This document shows positions 1-10,034 of a stretch of DNA of 64,000 nt, piece by piece. Under the pieces are notes generated by a model, which worked only from the letters and a program-made list of their open reading frames with translations, was not told the DNA's origin and did not search any database. How positions within the stretch are numbered: the first letter of the stretch is position 1; the number at the start of each line of letters is the position of its first letter. Where the stretch lies: contig OZ010574.1 in the NCBI GenBank assembly GCA_963932145.1, positions 61,980,878 to 62,044,877 on the forward strand, written 5' to 3'. This DNA is from Acanthosepion lycidas (Eukaryota > Mollusca > Cephalopoda > Sepiida > Sepiidae). The translations under genes were made by a program, and so were the position numbers.

Positions 1-278
1 AGCAATATTCTATGTCAAAATGATAAAATACCATCTTTGACAGTGGATATCTTTGTTTCACGTCTGTATAACCACTCCTCTGAAGATGGTTCATGTGGGC
101 CAAAATCTTAGGACCAACTTAATAAAAAAATATCCAAATGTTGGACAATTTTTGTCTATTTTAACAAGAAATTAAAGCAAATATTCGAACATTAAAATGG
201 CGGATGATCAGATATAATAGACATTCATTGTCTGTTATATTTGATAATATATGTTTAAATAACGATCTGCTGCCCCAG

Positions 279-279
279 T

Positions 280-323
<44 letters not shown>
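279..323. repeat. (CA)n(TA)n microsatellite
   Basis: A short run of CA dinucleotides passes directly into TA dinucleotides. The open frames crossing it, rich in Tyr/Ile or Thr/His, are artefacts of the repeat. Confidence 0.95.
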
Positions 324-419
324 TTTAAGAAATATACATTGCTTGCACTACTCAGTTTCATGCTTTCACTATTTGCATATGATTGCTCACTTGTACATCT
401 ACCTATATTTATTCATTTG

Positions 420-422
<3 letters not shown>

Positions 423-458
<36 letters not shown>
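423..458. repeat. (TA)n microsatellite
   Basis: Uninterrupted TA tract lying immediately 5' of the hammerhead-like motif at 459-492. Confidence 0.95.
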
Positions 459-460
<2 letters not shown>

Positions 461-492
461 TGATGAGCTGGAGAACCAGCGAAGCTTAAGTC
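459..492 (+). ncRNA. hammerhead-ribozyme-like core
   Basis: The catalytic-core segment CTGATGA lies at 460-466. It is followed by a 5-bp helix II, GCTGG 467-471 with CCAGC 476-480, closed by the loop AGAA. GAA follows at 481-483, then a very short helix III candidate: G484-C485, loop TTAA, G490-T491. C492 completes a GTC cleavage triplet. These parts match the order of a hammerhead ribozyme, a motif known in Penelope-like retroelements and retrozymes. Weak points: the usual A-U pair next to GAA is G-U here, and the bases directly flanking the core (459 and 493 onward) do not form helix I. It is probably a decayed ribozyme or a chance match; activity is not implied. Confidence 0.45.
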
Positions 493-679
493 ACACACCA
501 AAATGTAGGTATATGTATATTTATTAATATATATCTTTGCTCTGCCTAACCGCACCGAGTACTGTTATGTTTACACCGCATAAATAAATTTGATGATTAT
601 TTATTTGCTTACTTGTGTATGCACACGAATACACGAGTATACAGTTGCTTATATCTGGTCATTTGATTTATCTAACTGT

Positions 680-682
680 CTG

Positions 683-726
<44 letters not shown>
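680..726. repeat. (CT)n(TA)n microsatellite
   Basis: CT repeats run into TA repeats, followed by a short TG/CA-rich stretch. Confidence 0.95.
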
Positions 727-730
<4 letters not shown>

Positions 731-1261
731 CATGCACATGTATATACAGGCACCAAATTTATTCATACATATTTGCAGATTTTGAAATGATATATTTGGA
801 AATATTATCAGCAAAGATTAGAGATTAAAATCTCTTTCTTAGACTGATAATAATTTCAGTCTCCGATTAGATTTAAATTGACCATATTCACTGAATTTGC
901 CTCGAACAAAGAAATAAGAATTAGATAATAATCGATGTTCGTGTAGTAAGAAGAACTAATTCCAGATGGAACTTTCAATCTCTGGGTGATTAATCTTGTC
1001 TTAACACTTTCACCAAACCTACAATTTTCCTGGTAAAAATACACCAATTCCATATCCAAAGACTTAATTGAGACTACATGTATAATTATTTAGTGATCAA
1101 TTTCTTATCCCAGCCTCTTTGGAGAATTTAGGTCTTCGTTGACCAAGAATTTGAACTGCATTGCTGTAATCCAATATGAATTACCCAAATTTGATAAAAT
1201 CAATTATTTTGTACATGTTAATACATCAAAGCAAGTCTACTGATAATATCCATAACTATAG

Positions 1262-1460
1262 CTAGTACTGTCCATAACAATTCTCAGACTGTGTCTATAG
1301 TGCTTCGCCCGGTGTATCTGGTAGTGTCCATAACAACTGTTCCACTGTAGCCTGCAGTATCCGAAGCTCTTCCAGCACTGTAACTGGTAGTGTATATAAC
1401 AATTCCTGCAATTTAACCATTAGTGTATATAACAATTCCTGCAATTTAACCATTAGTGTC
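1262..1460. repeat. small minisatellite, ~33-bp unit
   Basis: Two adjacent, essentially identical 33-bp units begin with tagtgtatataacaattcct at 1388 and 1421. Upstream, at about 1264 and 1322, are diverged units starting tagt..gtccataacaa, giving about four units of decreasing similarity. The open frame on the minus strand here (Met-Glu-Leu-Leu...) simply translates the repeat. Confidence 0.8.
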
Positions 1461-1585
1461 ATATTATAAATAATAAAAATTAATAACTCCACATCCCAGA
1501 AAATCAGATATTTTTAAAAATTAATTTTGAAATTTTGAAACTAAGCCAAAAAAAAAAAAAAAAAACTTTTTAAAAATTTACAAAT

Positions 1586-1665
1586 AAAAATATATTATAT
1601 TAAGTATTAGATAATTGCAAAAGTTTCTGTCTGATTAGAAAATTAAAAACAAAATTTTTACACGT
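1586..1665. repeat. 80-bp direct repeat, copy 1
   Basis: This stretch is identical to 3456-3535. It begins with aaaaatatattatattaagt and ends with tttttacacgt. The two copies bracket about 1.8 kb that contains both LINE-B fragments of this region. Confidence 0.9.
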
Positions 1666-1764
1666 TGACTAAGTACTTGGAAAAAGTTTTCTGAGTGCTG
1701 CACATTAAATATCTGTTACCAACATGTCCTTTAAGAAATTAAGATACTCCTTTGAGATAAGAAG

Positions 1765-2240
1765 TGTCTTCCTCATGCTATGTCTCTTCAGGACATTGGC
1801 GATCATGGCTCTCCACAATTTCCTGTCCTTTGTACCTCCTAATAAATGTTGTCTTTATTATTTCTTCTAAACCTTGATATGCTATCCATTTACTGGAGCT
1901 TGCTAGGTAGGTTATTTATTGTTTTTCTCTATCCCTCTTGCTTTCAATCTGTCCTGTGAGTATCAAATTTTCCAAGCCCTCTTTCCTCATTATGTGCCTT
2001 AGAAATTTCACCTGTCTCTTTCCAGTGTTAACTATAAGTGTCCTTGTTATTTCTGTTTTTTCTAAAACTTTGCCATTGCTCAAATATTCAGTCCATGTTA
2101 TTCTATTCTTCTGTAGAACCATATTTCTATAGGTTCTCGAGTCTCTTCAACTGTAAGAAGATTGTCAAATCAGCCACCGACATACAGGATGATTGATATT
2201 GCATAACAGTTCAGTACTCTAACAAATTAAGTTCAATTAT
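1765..2240 (-). mobile_element. LINE-B ORF2 C-terminal fragment
   Basis: Read on the minus strand, this is the C-terminal end of a non-LTR retrotransposon ORF2. A degraded 'YGSE.W' region is followed by VKFLRHIMRKEGLENLILTG, then the 3'-terminal stretch containing the hallmark 'ctgtggagagccatgatcgcc'-type sequence. Frameshifts and stops break the frame, so it is a dead, 5'-truncated copy. Family assignment rests on resemblance to the other LINE-B copies in this window and on general recognition of the RT-associated C-terminus; the exact clade is not established. Confidence 0.8.
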
Positions 2241-2356
2241 TCTATAAATATTATAGAATAGACAATAAATTGCTTTTGTTTCAGCACGTTCAAGACAATT
2301 CTTGCTTATTTAACTGATTTAGATCAGAAAGGATGCACAGGATCTAAATTTATTTT

Positions 2357-2359
<3 letters not shown>

Positions 2360-2384
<25 letters not shown>
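2360..2384. repeat. (TA)n microsatellite
   Basis: TA tract abutting a T-run and the reversed LINE-A tail that follows. Confidence 0.9.
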
Positions 2385-2389
<5 letters not shown>

Positions 2390-2391
2390 GA

Positions 2392-2560
2392 GATTTTTTT
2401 TTTTTTATCATTTCACCCCAAGCAAGGCAATAAAGCTACTAAGACACATGGGCTTAAACGAGTATGAAGAAAAACATTAAGGAGAGAGGTCGATATAAGA
2501 ACAAGAATTAAGGAAAAAGATTATGATTGACATCACAAATAGGAGAACAAAATTGAAATA
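2392..2560 (-). mobile_element. LINE-A 3' end fragment
   Basis: On the minus strand the segment ends with the LINE-A terminal motif (ttgccttgcttggggtgaaatga) and an A tract, seen on the plus strand as a T-run at about 2392-2405. Only the non-coding 3' portion remains. Confidence 0.75.
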
Positions 2561-2724
2561 AAACAGGAGAGAAAGTGAGAGAGTGGGTGGAATGAATTAC
2601 AAAGACAAAAAGAGAAAGAAGGAAAGTAAGAATGAGAAAGCAGAATAAAGATACAAAGAAGAAAAAGATAGAATGGAAAGAGGGAAGTGAATAAGAAATA
2701 AAAAAAAAATTAAAGTAGGTTCTT

Positions 2725-2747
2725 CTTCTTCTTCTTCTTCTTCTTCT
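2725..2747 (-). repeat. (GAA)n tract at LINE-B 3' end
   Basis: On the minus strand about seven GAA triplets follow directly after the LINE-B 3' end. LINE-B copies at 14.2 and 49.9 kb also run into GAA/AAG-rich sequence, so this is probably the element's own simple-repeat tail. Confidence 0.75.
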
Positions 2748-3445
2748 ATGCGCTATGTCCCTTTGAGATGTAGGCAATCATGGCTCTCCACAATTTCCTG
2801 TTCTTTGTAGCCCTCAGTAAAATTTGTCATTTTGCTATCTCTCCTAATTCCTGTTCTGCCAACACTTACACACGCTCCTTTTATGTTCCGTGTCACTTTA
2901 GGATGTAGGCGATCATGGCTCTCCACAATTTCCTGTTCTTTGAAGCCCTCAGTAAAATTTGTTGTTTTTGCTATCTCTCCTAATCTCTGTTCTCCCAACA
3001 TTTACACAACCTCATTCTTCTATGTGCCATATCCCTTCAGGATGTGGGCGATCATGGCTCTCCACAATACCCTGTCCTTTGAAGCTATTAATAAATAGTC
3101 TTTTTGCTATTTCTCCTAATCTCTGTTCTGCCAATCATTTGCACAAGCCTGTAAGATAGAGGGAAACAGTGCATAACCTATCTCTTTCATTCAATCTCTC
3201 CTATGAGCATCAAATTCTCCAAGACTTCTTTCCTCATTATGTGCTATAGAAATTTCAATTCTCTTTCTGATACAAAGCATAAGTGTACTTTTTCTTTCTA
3301 TTTTCTCCAAAATTTTGTCATTGCTTAAAGGTACTCACAGCATCATTCTGTAGAACCGCATTTCAGTTGCCTCAAGTCTCTTCTTCATCTCTGATGAGAT
3401 TGTCTAGTATTCTTTGCCATGTAAAAAGACTGACATTACATTGTT
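2748..3445 (-). mobile_element. LINE-B fragment with triplicated 3' end
   Basis: A minus-strand LINE-B fragment. The 3'-terminal segment, which contains a 'ggcgatcatggctctccaca' block as seen on the plus strand, occurs three times in tandem with a period of about 130 bp (starts near 2748, 2876 and 3014). It is followed at 3145-3445 by ORF2 C-terminal sequence (MRKE..ENLMLIG-like, then the upstream RT-associated region). Stops and frameshifts are frequent. The arrangement indicates local tandem duplication of the LINE 3' end, not three insertions, because only one GAA tract and one ORF2 segment are present. Confidence 0.8.
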
Positions 3446-3455
3446 ACGTTACGTA

Positions 3456-3535
3456 AAAAATATATTATATTAAGTATTAGATAATTGCAAAAGTTTCTGT
3501 CTGATTAGAAAATTAAAAACAAAATTTTTACACGT
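3456..3535. repeat. 80-bp direct repeat, copy 2
   Basis: Identical to 1586-1665 in the same orientation. It sits immediately downstream of the LINE-B ORF2 fragment. Confidence 0.9.
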
Positions 3536-3559
3536 CGACAAAAACATATTCTATAACTA

Positions 3560-3790
3560 TCTCTCATATTAACATTACATTTTATTCAACCCGAGACATC
3601 ATTCCATTGACTATTGTATGTGGTGCCAGACCCCTCATCCAAGATGTGAACCTTATATTTTCATCAGCAATGTCTGAGAGAGAGACTACCCATCTCCTCA
3701 TTGAAGTGGGTGTTTATACAACTGCATGTAGTACAGTTACTTCCCACACTTGTAAGCTAGGTGCAGCTGGTCCAGTTACACTCAATGGCT
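3560..3790 (+). repeat. dispersed repeat C, copy 1
   Basis: Diverged from but alignable to 32820-33060: both contain 'cccctcatccaag' and 'tctgagagagagact', then a 'tgtttataca/tgtttgtataac' block. No recognisable coding potential or terminal structure, so the class is unknown. Confidence 0.65.
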
Positions 3791-3799
3791 GAGAAAAAG

Positions 3800-4315
3800 A
3801 TTTTTTATCGTCCTCTCTCCGTTTCTTCCTCTCAGTGACCCTTTGTATCTTAGTGGTTTTATTGTATAAATTGCAAGTGAAATTATTAAAAAACAATCAT
3901 GTATAGGATATTTTAATATCAATTAGAGATATCTAATTCATTATTTCCTTTTTTATTTCCACTGTTAATAAGAAATAAATTAGCCAAACAGTGGTTGGGC
4001 AAAAAACTTAAAACTATCTGGTGGTTGATGTAAAATTGCCACTGTTTGTTCTGACATTGTATATCCAAAAATTGATGAAGAAAAAAAAATCAAAGGAATC
4101 AATACAAACTTCATGTATACTCAAAGAAAAAATCTTCTGGTAACAACCAACAATTGTAGTAAATAAAAAAGGAAATATGTTTTGCATCATTGTGAATGTA
4201 TTGGGAGTTTATTCCAACCAACACCAATTGTTCTTGCAACATCGTACATACGTTGTAATTTTGTTGTGGGGGTATGTGACATTTTGGCAATGTTGCTGTA
4301 ACATTGCAATCAGCA
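3800..4315. repeat. inverted duplication, left arm
   Basis: Reverse-complement match to 7490-8020. The arm begins with a LINE-A-like 3' end (agtgaccctttgtatcttagtgg) and continues through flanking DNA, including 'caaaggaatcaatacaaact' and 'tgtattgggagttta'. The match therefore crosses a LINE tail and its flank, which means a duplicated locus and not two LINE insertions. Confidence 0.8.
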
Positions 4316-4317
4316 AC

Positions 4318-4735
4318 GTGATGTGGCTTCCCTCTGTCTTTTCTATAAATATTTTCATGGCAACTGCTCCGATAAGCTATTTTCACTGGTACCCCAACTG
4401 CATGACTTTAAGCGTGCTACTAGATTGGCATCTCGGTCCCACCCTTTTACTGTCGATACAGTTAAATGTAACCACCTCTTCTACTCCAACAGCAGCTTCT
4501 TTTGCACTTCCCAACAGTGGAACTCCCTTCCACTTACTTGCTTCCCTGTTAGCTATAATCTTCAAATGTAATGTCAATTGACATCTCTGATGCCTGGATC
4601 TTGATCCCTGTCCTTCTCCCCATCTTTTCCTCAAACACCCCTCTTTACTCTCACTTTCATTCTCTATAACTCATAGAATGCTAGTGATACTGACGCCTCA
4701 CCTGGGGTGAAATGCTAAAAAAAAAAAAATTTCCA
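4318..4735 (+). mobile_element. LINE-A ORF2 C-terminus and 3' end
   Basis: The plus-strand frame near 4323-4571 reads MASLCLFYKYFHGNCSDKLF, then a charged stretch, then NSLPLTCFPVSYNLQM. This is the typical C-terminal tail of a jockey/CR1-like ORF2 after the reverse transcriptase. Non-coding 3' sequence follows and ends near 'cacctggggtgaaatgctaa' plus an A-run. The copy is 5'-truncated and lacks RT catalytic motifs. The right edge of the inverted-duplication arm abuts it. Confidence 0.88.
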
Positions 4736-5300
4736 GAAGTCAAACTATGTGCCAACTTAAAACTGACATCTTCAACATGATGGCCTGGTGTGACATTGAG
4801 TGCAAAGTCTATTCTGGAATCATCTGGGGGTGAGATGCACACTACAATGAGGAATATGAATAAATGAATGTTGATTACTCCGACAGCTGACATAGTGGTG
4901 ATGCTGCTACTATAGTTACTGTTATTGTTGACGGGTTTAAATTATATAAAACTTTCTATTTAATTTTTTTTTTTTTTCTTTTCTTTTCCAGAATTTGAAT
5001 TTATCTTGTCTTTCCGGTCATTATTCAATTATTTCATTATTTTCTCATTTATAAAAATTTACAACAATTTTCTTTTTGCTTTCAGATAATTTTGTTCAGA
5101 AATTTATTATTTGTCATTAATATTTCTTCAGACTGGACATCTTCATTTCTTTTAATGTTTAAATTCTTCATTTTAAATCTGTTTAATCAGTTTATAGTGG
5201 ATATTCATTCAATAACAACTGAAACCAAATGATTCCTTTTTTTAAAATTTTTTTCATTGATAGGTTCTGAACAAAAAGCTGTTCAAACCAATCGGAGCTT
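4736..5300. other. no gene seen
   Basis: AT-rich sequence with several T-runs. I see no open frame with protein-like composition and no match to other repeats in the window. Confidence 0.6.
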
Positions 5301-5303
5301 AGT

Positions 5304-5410
5304 ATCTTTGTGTTATGACCTTGTCATCAACCTGCTATGGGATATGACCTAATCCTTAGGATTAGGTCATATCCCATAACAGATTGGCAACAAGGTTATA
5401 ACAAACATAG
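5304..5410. mobile_element. foldback / MITE-like palindrome
   Basis: Perfect 21-bp inverted arms (5336-5356 and 5358-5378, tatgggatatgacctaatcc and complement) are separated by one base. Less perfect pairing extends outward through 'ttatgaccttgtcatcaacc' versus the complement of the right side, giving arms of roughly 50 bp. No coding content. It looks like a short foldback element; the superfamily is unknown. Confidence 0.75.
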
Positions 5411-6045
5411 TTTTAACTCAAATAAAATATTGCCCATGCGTCATGTGAAAACAGCCCCTTATGGTTGAATAATATTGCTTTTAAAATTTGTGATTGATAC
5501 AATTAGTAATGTAAAAATTGAAATGATAAAAATGATAAGTACTCCACATAAGTTAACAGAATGAAATTTATTAAGAATACGTATAGAGGGATGTTGAATT
5601 CAGCATCGATTGAAATGACATGAGTGATTGTATGGTAGTTCATTTCACCATGTTCAAAAAAGAGATGAGACAAATTCTCTAATGCTTGGAGATTAGAAAT
5701 TTTCTCATGTTGAGTTTGGAGTTATCTCCCATTTGATTATAAGTTTTTCTTTTAGTTTACAGTTCTATACTTTACAAGCAAAAAAAAAAGAAAGCAAAAA
5801 AAAGAGAAATTATCCAGAGAGGATTTAGTAACTTTCATGGCTAAGTTGATATTATGACATGAATTGTATTGAACACTTTCAAACTGTAAAATGGGGAAAA
5901 AAAGTCAGAGAAATGTCTAAAATAGCTTTTTACAAAAAGTTTCTTTCATATTTTCAATACAACCAGAAAAGCTTGCAGAAATAATAAAATCAATGCTTGA
6001 AAAAGCCCCAAACTTTAAAATCTGCATGTGGAAATTAATTTTTTT

Positions 6046-6495
6046 TTAATCATTTCTCTCTAAGCAAGTCAATAAAAACTACTGCAAGGGAGTGAAAGAA
6101 ATTGAAAAAATGTTGAGCAAGAAGACAAAAAGAGATCAGGATTCAAGCAGACACAAGATCACAATTGACATTTAAATTTTTGAAGATCATAATTGACAGG
6201 AAAGTAAGAAGCCAGGAGAGACGTTCACAAGCAAAAAGTAAAAGAGAAGAAAGCATCAGCATAGAACTTACGGTTAAATCTAGCCATTAAAATAATGAGA
6301 CCTAGCTGCCAATCTAGTACTGCACTTACATTCGTAAAGTCAAGGTACCAAAGAGGAAAGATTATGAGAACAATTACCATGAAAATATTTATAGAAAAGA
6401 CACTGAGAAGCTACATTATGGTAATAGGCAAGTGATTGAAGTCAAGATGCCAGGTCAGGACTGACAACATTGCAGATTCTTTGGATTCTGCCAAG
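6046..6495 (-). mobile_element. LINE-A 3' fragment
   Basis: Reverse-oriented LINE-A. From the plus-strand left edge it shows the terminal motif, the 3' untranslated part and the ORF2 tail. Minus-strand reading gives blocks equivalent to LCLFYKYFHG and the Leu/Ser-rich end. Multiple stops. Confidence 0.8.
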
Positions 6496-6599
6496 AATCT
6501 CTAGATACATAAATCTGATGGAAATACAATGTCAAATTTTAATTTCCTTAAGATTTTTGAATTGTTGGAAATCAAATAAAGTGAAAACCAACTTCAGAA

Positions 6600-6828
6600 A
6601 GCCGAGTTCTAATTGCAGCTGGCTTTGTTATATTCACTTATGTAAGAATACATTTGGGAAAGGTATGAATCCATCTCTTATCCCCTTCCCTTAAGTTATA
6701 GGTTAATTAGTAGGATTTGGATCAGTAAATCATTATAATCTCTGAAAGAAATATTACAATCTAAAAATATTTTCTGGCTTTAAATAACCTGCAAAAGGTT
6801 GATAAGCTGTGAAAAAAATAAATCAATC
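6600..6828 (+). mobile_element. SINE-5S, 5'-truncated
   Basis: Body and tail of the SINE-5S family: 'gccgagttctaattgcagctgg', 'ggaaaggtatgaatccatct', and the tail 'ctggctttaaataacctgca..ggttgataagc'. The 5S-rRNA-like head is absent, as expected for 5' truncation or decay. Confidence 0.8.
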
Positions 6829-6954
6829 AAATGAAGACCGATTTCTCTTATTTACTTTCATTATGTCTGTAGATCTGCACATTATAAGAAATGACAAAAA
6901 ACATTCTCTGAAATTTGTCCCAGGCCATAAAAACAAAAAAGGTTTTTTTGTTTT

Positions 6955-6959
<5 letters not shown>

Positions 6960-6999
<40 letters not shown>
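6960..6999. repeat. (TA)n microsatellite
   Basis: T-run followed by TA repeats. The open frame across it is an artefact. Confidence 0.95.
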
Positions 7000-7002
<3 letters not shown>

Positions 7003-7489
7003 GTATGTAGATTTTGTACTTTACTTGGCATAGAAGATAAAATCTGTCCAAAATAAAAACTTGGTAGTCAAGCACATTTCCCTTGGCTATTTGCCATCAC
7101 CAAGGCATCTTACCCAACTCTCAAAACGACGTTACAACATTTCTGAAATGTTACATAGAGATTGGAAAAACGTTTTTTTTTTTTGGTTTTGTTTTTTTCA
7201 TAGACTGTACACATCATGGCCACAACATTTCCTTGTAACATTGCAAATGCCTAGTAATGCTACATTAACAAAAAATGGATAAATATTAGAATGTGCATTC
7301 ATCTAAAGTAGGGATTCTGAATTTAAAAAATATGAAAAAAAAGTTGATACCTTCTCTGTCTATTATTAAATGAAGAAAAAATATTTTGAGATTATAATTG
7401 ACCTGCGGGAATGTGTCAGCAACAGTAATTCATAATGATACCATAATGTTGAGACAATGTTGAAGATGAGCAGTTAATTTGAGTTCTGG

Positions 7490-8020
7490 AAAATAGTTGA
7501 TTGTAATGTTACAGAAATGTTGTCAAAATGTCGCAATATCTTACAACAAAAATACAACGTATGTACAATGCTGCAATAACAATCTGTGTCTGTTGGGATA
7601 AACTCCCAATACATTTACAATGATGCAAAATATATTTCTTTTCTTATTTATTACAATTGTCAGTTGTTATCAAACGTCTTTTTCTTTGAATATACATGAA
7701 GTTTGTATCAATTCCTTTGACTTTTTCTTTGTCAATTCTTGGATATGCTATATCAGATCAAAGTAGAACAACATGGAAGCTGGAGTCAGATCAACTTGGC
7801 TTCAACCACTAAATAGTTTTAACTTTGTGCCTACCACCTTTTGGTTAATTTATTTCTTATTAGTATCAGAAAATAAAAAAGGAAATCATGAATCAGATAT
7901 CTGTAATTGATATTAAAATGTCCCAAACATAAATTGCTTTTTTAGTCATTTCACTCACAAGTAAGGCAATAAAGCCACCATGACACAAAGGGTTACTTAA
8001 GGGGAAATAAACTTAGAAAA
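7490..8020. repeat. inverted duplication, right arm (with LINE-A tail)
   Basis: Reverse complement of 3800-4315, including 'taaactcccaatacattt' and 'agtttgtatcaattcctttg'. At 7945-8020 the LINE-A 3' end lies in minus orientation (plus strand: tcatttcactcacaagtaaggcaataaagcc). Confidence 0.8.
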
Positions 8021-8141
8021 AGTTGAGGAGAGAGAGAAAGGAAAATAAAAAGAAATTTTATACGGTATTGTTTATTGAAGAAAAAAATAATCTGATGTTA
8101 TTTGACCAGCACATAATTCTTTTGCTACAGCACTTCACAAC

Positions 8142-8488
8142 ACTTACAACAAATCATGTTGAAACACTGGTTGTCATACGATCACCAAAGTTAAGCAATG
8201 TCCAGCTTGGTCATTACCTAGATGGGTGACCGTCTGGGAATACCAGGTGTTATAAGCTCGGATGTATGGGTAGTGCAATGGATAATAGCTCAAAATTGGA
8301 AATCAGACAGCCGAGTTCCAATTCTAGTCGAGTTCGTTATATTCACTTGCATGCAAATACTCTTGGTAAAGTTATGAATCCACCTCTATCAGTATATCAT
8401 TATGATCTCGCAAAACTTCCTACAATCAAAAAATATTTTCTGGCTTTAAATAACCTGAAAAAGGTTGATAAGCCATAGAAAACAAATC
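8142..8488 (+). mobile_element. SINE-5S, near full length
   Basis: The head matches 5S rRNA: 'cgatcaccaaagttaagcaatg' and 'cctagatgggtgaccgtctg', then 'gggaataccaggtg' (5S internal promoter region). A shared body follows ('ggataatagctca', 'ccgagttccaattc') and then the tail 'ctggctttaaataacctg..ggttgataagcc'. 5S-derived SINEs (SINE3 class) are known in animals; RNA polymerase III transcription from the 5S-type internal promoter is the expected mechanism. This copy is not a functional 5S gene. Confidence 0.9.
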
Positions 8489-8699
8489 AAACAATAGTTG
8501 ATTGTAGCGCTGTTACTGTAACATTGCAATGTTATATATCCCCAACCAAAATACAAAATTCTAAGTTCTGGTTATTATTAATCAGAAGTTCAAATCCTTG
8601 ACAGATATTATTTACTAGATGTTGTATACATTTTACGATATTTCAATTTTGATAAATTTTACTTTCACTTAGAGATTCTTGAAAAAAATAAAAAGAATC

Positions 8700-9475
8700 T
8701 GCTACGTTATTGGTCTTGACCTGGCATCTCAGCATCCATTACTTTCCCACTGTCATAATGTAGATTGACTATATCTTTTCTATAAATATTTCCATGTTAA
8801 TTTTTCTGATGAGATTTCCTCATTGGTAACTAGATTTTATGAATTTAAGTACCATGCCTGATTAGTGGCCACTTTGACCTTCAAATGTTAAATAATTGTT
8901 TAGCAGATTATTATTTTTTATAGAATTGGATCACTGCTCGGACTTTCTCGGTCTGACCTTAGGGATCAGATACAAGACAAAACAAAGGAAGTCGATTTTA
9001 ATTGGATGAACAAGTGTGGGAATGAAGAGATATAGAAACGTTTTTCAATCAGTTGAGTCTAAACCATCAAACAATGTAGATGTGTTCCTTTCATGACTGC
9101 AACATCTCTATGACCGCACTGTCTAATTAGATGTGCCTATTGACATGCTTAATAAAATAGCTAAGTTTAAAATTCCTTTACCGAAGTTCTCTTTTATCTC
9201 CGAACAAAACAACCAATGATGACCGGCTGTGAAAGAAGAAGGCAACTTTATGACTGAATTGACACCGTTGCCCAAGATTCCCACCAAGGGGCTATACAAC
9301 ACAAAAATTTAAATGCAATGTCACTTGTTACGTTTTTCTTAATTCCTGTTCTTTTATTGGCCTCTCTCTTTGATAATGTGTTTTTTTTTAATCATATTCT
9401 TTCACTTTCAGTAACCCCTTGTATCTTAGTAGCGTTATTGCCTTGCTTGGGGTGAAATGATAAAAAAAAAAAAAA
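8700..9475 (+). mobile_element. LINE-A fragment split by unrelated DNA
   Basis: ORF2-tail sequence (tcttttctataaatatttccatg, then a Leu-rich stretch) at 8700-8890 and the 3' terminal part at about 9300-9475 ('ccccttgtatcttagtag...ttgccttgcttggggtgaaatga' with a poly(A) tract). About 400 bp between them is absent from other LINE-A copies and unidentified. Either an insertion or a rearrangement separated the halves. Confidence 0.75.
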
Positions 9476-9789
9476 AAAAGAAATGAAATCTATGATAGTA
9501 TTATAGAGGAACTGCAGGCAAAGATCTCCCCATAGTTTTGAAAGAGATACGCAAGAACTGTTTATCCATACAGACACCTTGTGGAGCAGCAACCACAACA
9601 ATGGATGCTACAGCAGATTTAGTAACTTAACACATTTTTACAGGGTCAGATTGTATTCCTGTAAACTTCTCAGGGGGCATGAGATTGCAACTATACTAAG
9701 GAATATTGCTGGGGTTTCAGTAGCAAAATATACTTTTGCAAGTTTCCAGATAAACTTCAGGGAGTTTCAAACCAAACCCTTTATTTAAT

Positions 9790-9975
9790 CTCCAAGGGCA
9801 GATTGTTCTGCTGCCCATCCATATTTAGGAGTATTTTTATTAGTACTCTTAGTTATTGCTTGACTTGTTTCCACTTAGTCTAAGTCTGTCCTACTCGGCC
9901 CAGGGATTGAACTCAGAATTATTATGCTACCAAATTCATAAACCAACACTTTGTCCTGCAAACCTTCAAAAAACA
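9790..9975 (-). mobile_element. possible tRNA-related SINE fragment
   Basis: On the minus strand a B-box-like stretch appears within 'gagttcaatccctgggccga' at about 9898-9917, preceded by a head that could be tRNA-related. No second clear copy lies in the window, so the call is tentative. Confidence 0.35.
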
Positions 9976-10034
9976 AGTGCCTTCAAACTAGCTCTCAAAC
10001 TACTTTTCAACATGTTTCAGTAACTTACAAGGCT

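Noticed and set aside
8161-8260. 5S rRNA gene
   Set aside because: The 5S-like segment is diverged, lacks intact ends and continues into a SINE body shared by several dispersed copies, so it is a retroposon head.
8890-9300. Possible protein-coding insert between LINE-A halves
   Set aside because: All frames contain stops and no domain is seen; kept only as unidentified DNA splitting LINE-A.
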